From: Nitrospirota bacterium
GTDB lineage: Bacteria; Nitrospirota; CAKKRA01; 9FT-COMBO-42-15
Length of the DNA stretch: 14,232 nucleotides
Direction of reading: 5' to 3'
Assembly (NCBI GenBank): GCA_023248415.1
Contig: JAHFEP010000061.1
Span: 1 to 14,232, forward strand
The notes under the pieces were generated by a model. It worked only from the letters and a program-made list of their open reading frames with translations, was not told the origin of the DNA and searched no databases. Positions 13,451 to 14,232 of the stretch are shown here, one piece after another; the stretch's first letter is position 1, and each line of letters starts with the position of its first letter. Both the position numbers and the translations under genes were made by a program.

Positions 13451-14146
13451 ATGTTAGAAGATAAATTAGTAAACTTCCAGAAGAGGCTCGGCTGCTTCTT
13501 TCATAATACCAACCTCCTTATTGAATCTGTAACACACAAGTCGTATATCAATGAGAAGAAGAACAAAAATCGGAAAGATAACGAAATATTGGAATTCTTG
13601 GGTGATGCAGTGCTCAATCTTATTGTCAGTGAATATCTTATAAAGACCTATCCTCATCTCCTGGAAGGCGAATTGTCAAAGATAAGAGCAATGGTTGTAA
13701 ATGAATTAACGTTGGCTGATATTGCAAGGAGGATTAACCTTGGTGATTTTCTGCTTTTAGGCAGCGGCGAGGAGCAGAGCGGCGGCAGAAATAAGAATTC
13801 CATACTTGCAAACGCCCTTGAGGCAGTTATCGCTGCCATCTATTCTGACTGCGGGCTGAATGAGGCCGCCTCATTTGTTATTAGAAACTTTGATTATATA
13901 ATAAAAATATCTGCAGAAAGCAAGGTATCCTTTGATTTTAAAACCGAGATTCAGGAGTTCTGTCAAAGGCACAGATTGTCTCTGCCGGTATATAAAGTAG
14001 CAGGCGAAAAGGGTCCGGAGCACGAGAAGATATTTGAGATTGAACTTTGGATTGGCAATAAGCCGTTTGGAAAAGGCAGAGGAAGAAGCAAGAAAGAGGC
14101 AGAGCAAATAGCAGCAGAAGAGGCAATAAAGAAATTAAAAATGTAA
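13451..14146 (+). CDS. rnc: Ribonuclease III
   Basis: RNase III cuts double-stranded RNA, including the stems of precursor rRNA, as a dimer with Mg2+. The 231-residue protein has an N-terminal endonuclease domain with the signature NEILEFLGDAVL (E48 and D52 are catalytic ligands), the second acidic patch at NALEAVIAA (E124), and a C-terminal double-stranded RNA-binding domain (about 160-230) ending in RGRSKKEAEQIAAEEAIKKL. At residue 121 an Asn stands where many family members have a metal-binding Asp. The ATG is preceded only by a weak CAGG, so translation may depend on coupling with fabF, 22 nt upstream. fabF-adjacent rnc is seen in several lineages. Confidence 0.95.
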   Translation: MLEDKLVNFQKRLGCFFHNTNLLIESVTHKSYINEKKNKNRKDNEILEFLGDAVLNLIVSEYLIKTYPHLLEGELSKIRAMVVNELTLADIARRINLGDFLLLGSGEEQSGGRNKNSILANALEAVIAAIYSDCGLNEAASFVIRNFDYIIKISAESKVSFDFKTEIQEFCQRHRLSLPVYKVAGEKGPEHEKIFEIELWIGNKPFGKGRGRSKKEAEQIAAEEAIKKLKM

Positions 14147-14171
14147 AATGAAAAATGAAAAGTTGAGGAAT

Positions 14172-14232
14172 ATGAAACTCCTTGCGCCTGCAAAGATAAA
14201 CCTCTTTTTAGAGGTTGTGGATAAGAGGATTG
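14172..14232 (+). CDS. ispE: 4-diphosphocytidyl-2-C-methyl-D-erythritol kinase IspE, N-terminal fragment
   Basis: The frame runs off the end of the window after about 20 codons. The visible start, KLLAPAKINLFLEVVDKRI, matches the IspE N-terminus (APAKINL.L.V..KR), the ATP-using GHMP kinase of the non-mevalonate isoprenoid pathway. ATG 14172 has GAGG only 3 nt upstream, which is short; an in-frame ATG at 14148, one base after the rnc stop, would add eight residues but has no ribosome site. The gene appears to be co-transcribed with rnc. Confidence 0.75.
   Translation, partial: MKLLAPAKINLFLEVVDKRI

Noticed and set aside
1..14232. CRISPR arrays, tRNA or rRNA genes, insertion sequences, phage genes
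   Set aside because: I saw no regular spaced repeats, no tRNA-like cloverleaf, no rRNA stretch and no transposase or integrase motifs on either strand.

Overview
This window looks like a bacterial chromosome segment of moderate-to-low GC, dominated by one long core-metabolism operon on the + strand. The gene content (DUF177, rpmF, plsX, fabH, fabK, fabD, fabG, acpP, fabF, rnc, ispE), heavy use of AGG/AGA for arginine and ATA for isoleucine, and consensus sigma70-type promoters would fit an uncultivated lineage near Nitrospirota or the former Deltaproteobacteria. That placement is a guess from gene order and codon flavour. No rRNA or marker tree was available.

Left end (1-1255): an accessory-looking strip with a four-helix membrane protein of unknown function, then a DUF433/DUF5615 pair resembling a VapBC-type toxin-antitoxin module, with ATGA overlap and its own promoter. 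Glycine codon use in the first gene differs from the core genes. Middle left (1237-4693, minus strand): a two-gene operon with a tandem universal stress protein and, overlapping its stop codon, a P2C-like (Na+,K+-ATPase-related) cation pump. A divergent intergenic region separates it from tsaD (tRNA t6A synthesis, + strand), which faces a small single-pass membrane protein resembling DUF4845.

Right half (6321-end): a textbook promoter (TTGACA, 18 bp, TATAAT) drives DUF177-rpmF-plsX-fabH-fabK-fabD-fabG-acpP-fabF-rnc-(ispE). The genes encode a 23S rRNA-linked factor and ribosomal protein L32, the PlsX entry to phospholipid synthesis, type II fatty-acid initiation (FabH, FabD), both condensation and first reduction steps (FabF, FabG), the flavin enoyl reductase FabK and the acyl carrier protein, followed by RNase III and the start of the isoprenoid kinase IspE. 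No fabZ/fabA dehydratase or acetyl-CoA carboxylase lies in the window. Coding is dense with short gaps or overlaps. The only clear internal gap is 79 bp between acpP and fabF and holds a stem-loop.

I see no wholly new multi-gene system here. The most interesting signals are at the control level: fabF appears to start at a CTG codon behind a near-perfect ribosome binding site; tsaD and the DUF433 gene have promoters placed so that transcription should start at or next to the ATG (leaderless mRNAs); and three short perfect inverted repeats sit at promoters or starts of the pump operon, the small membrane protein and the fatty-acid operon.
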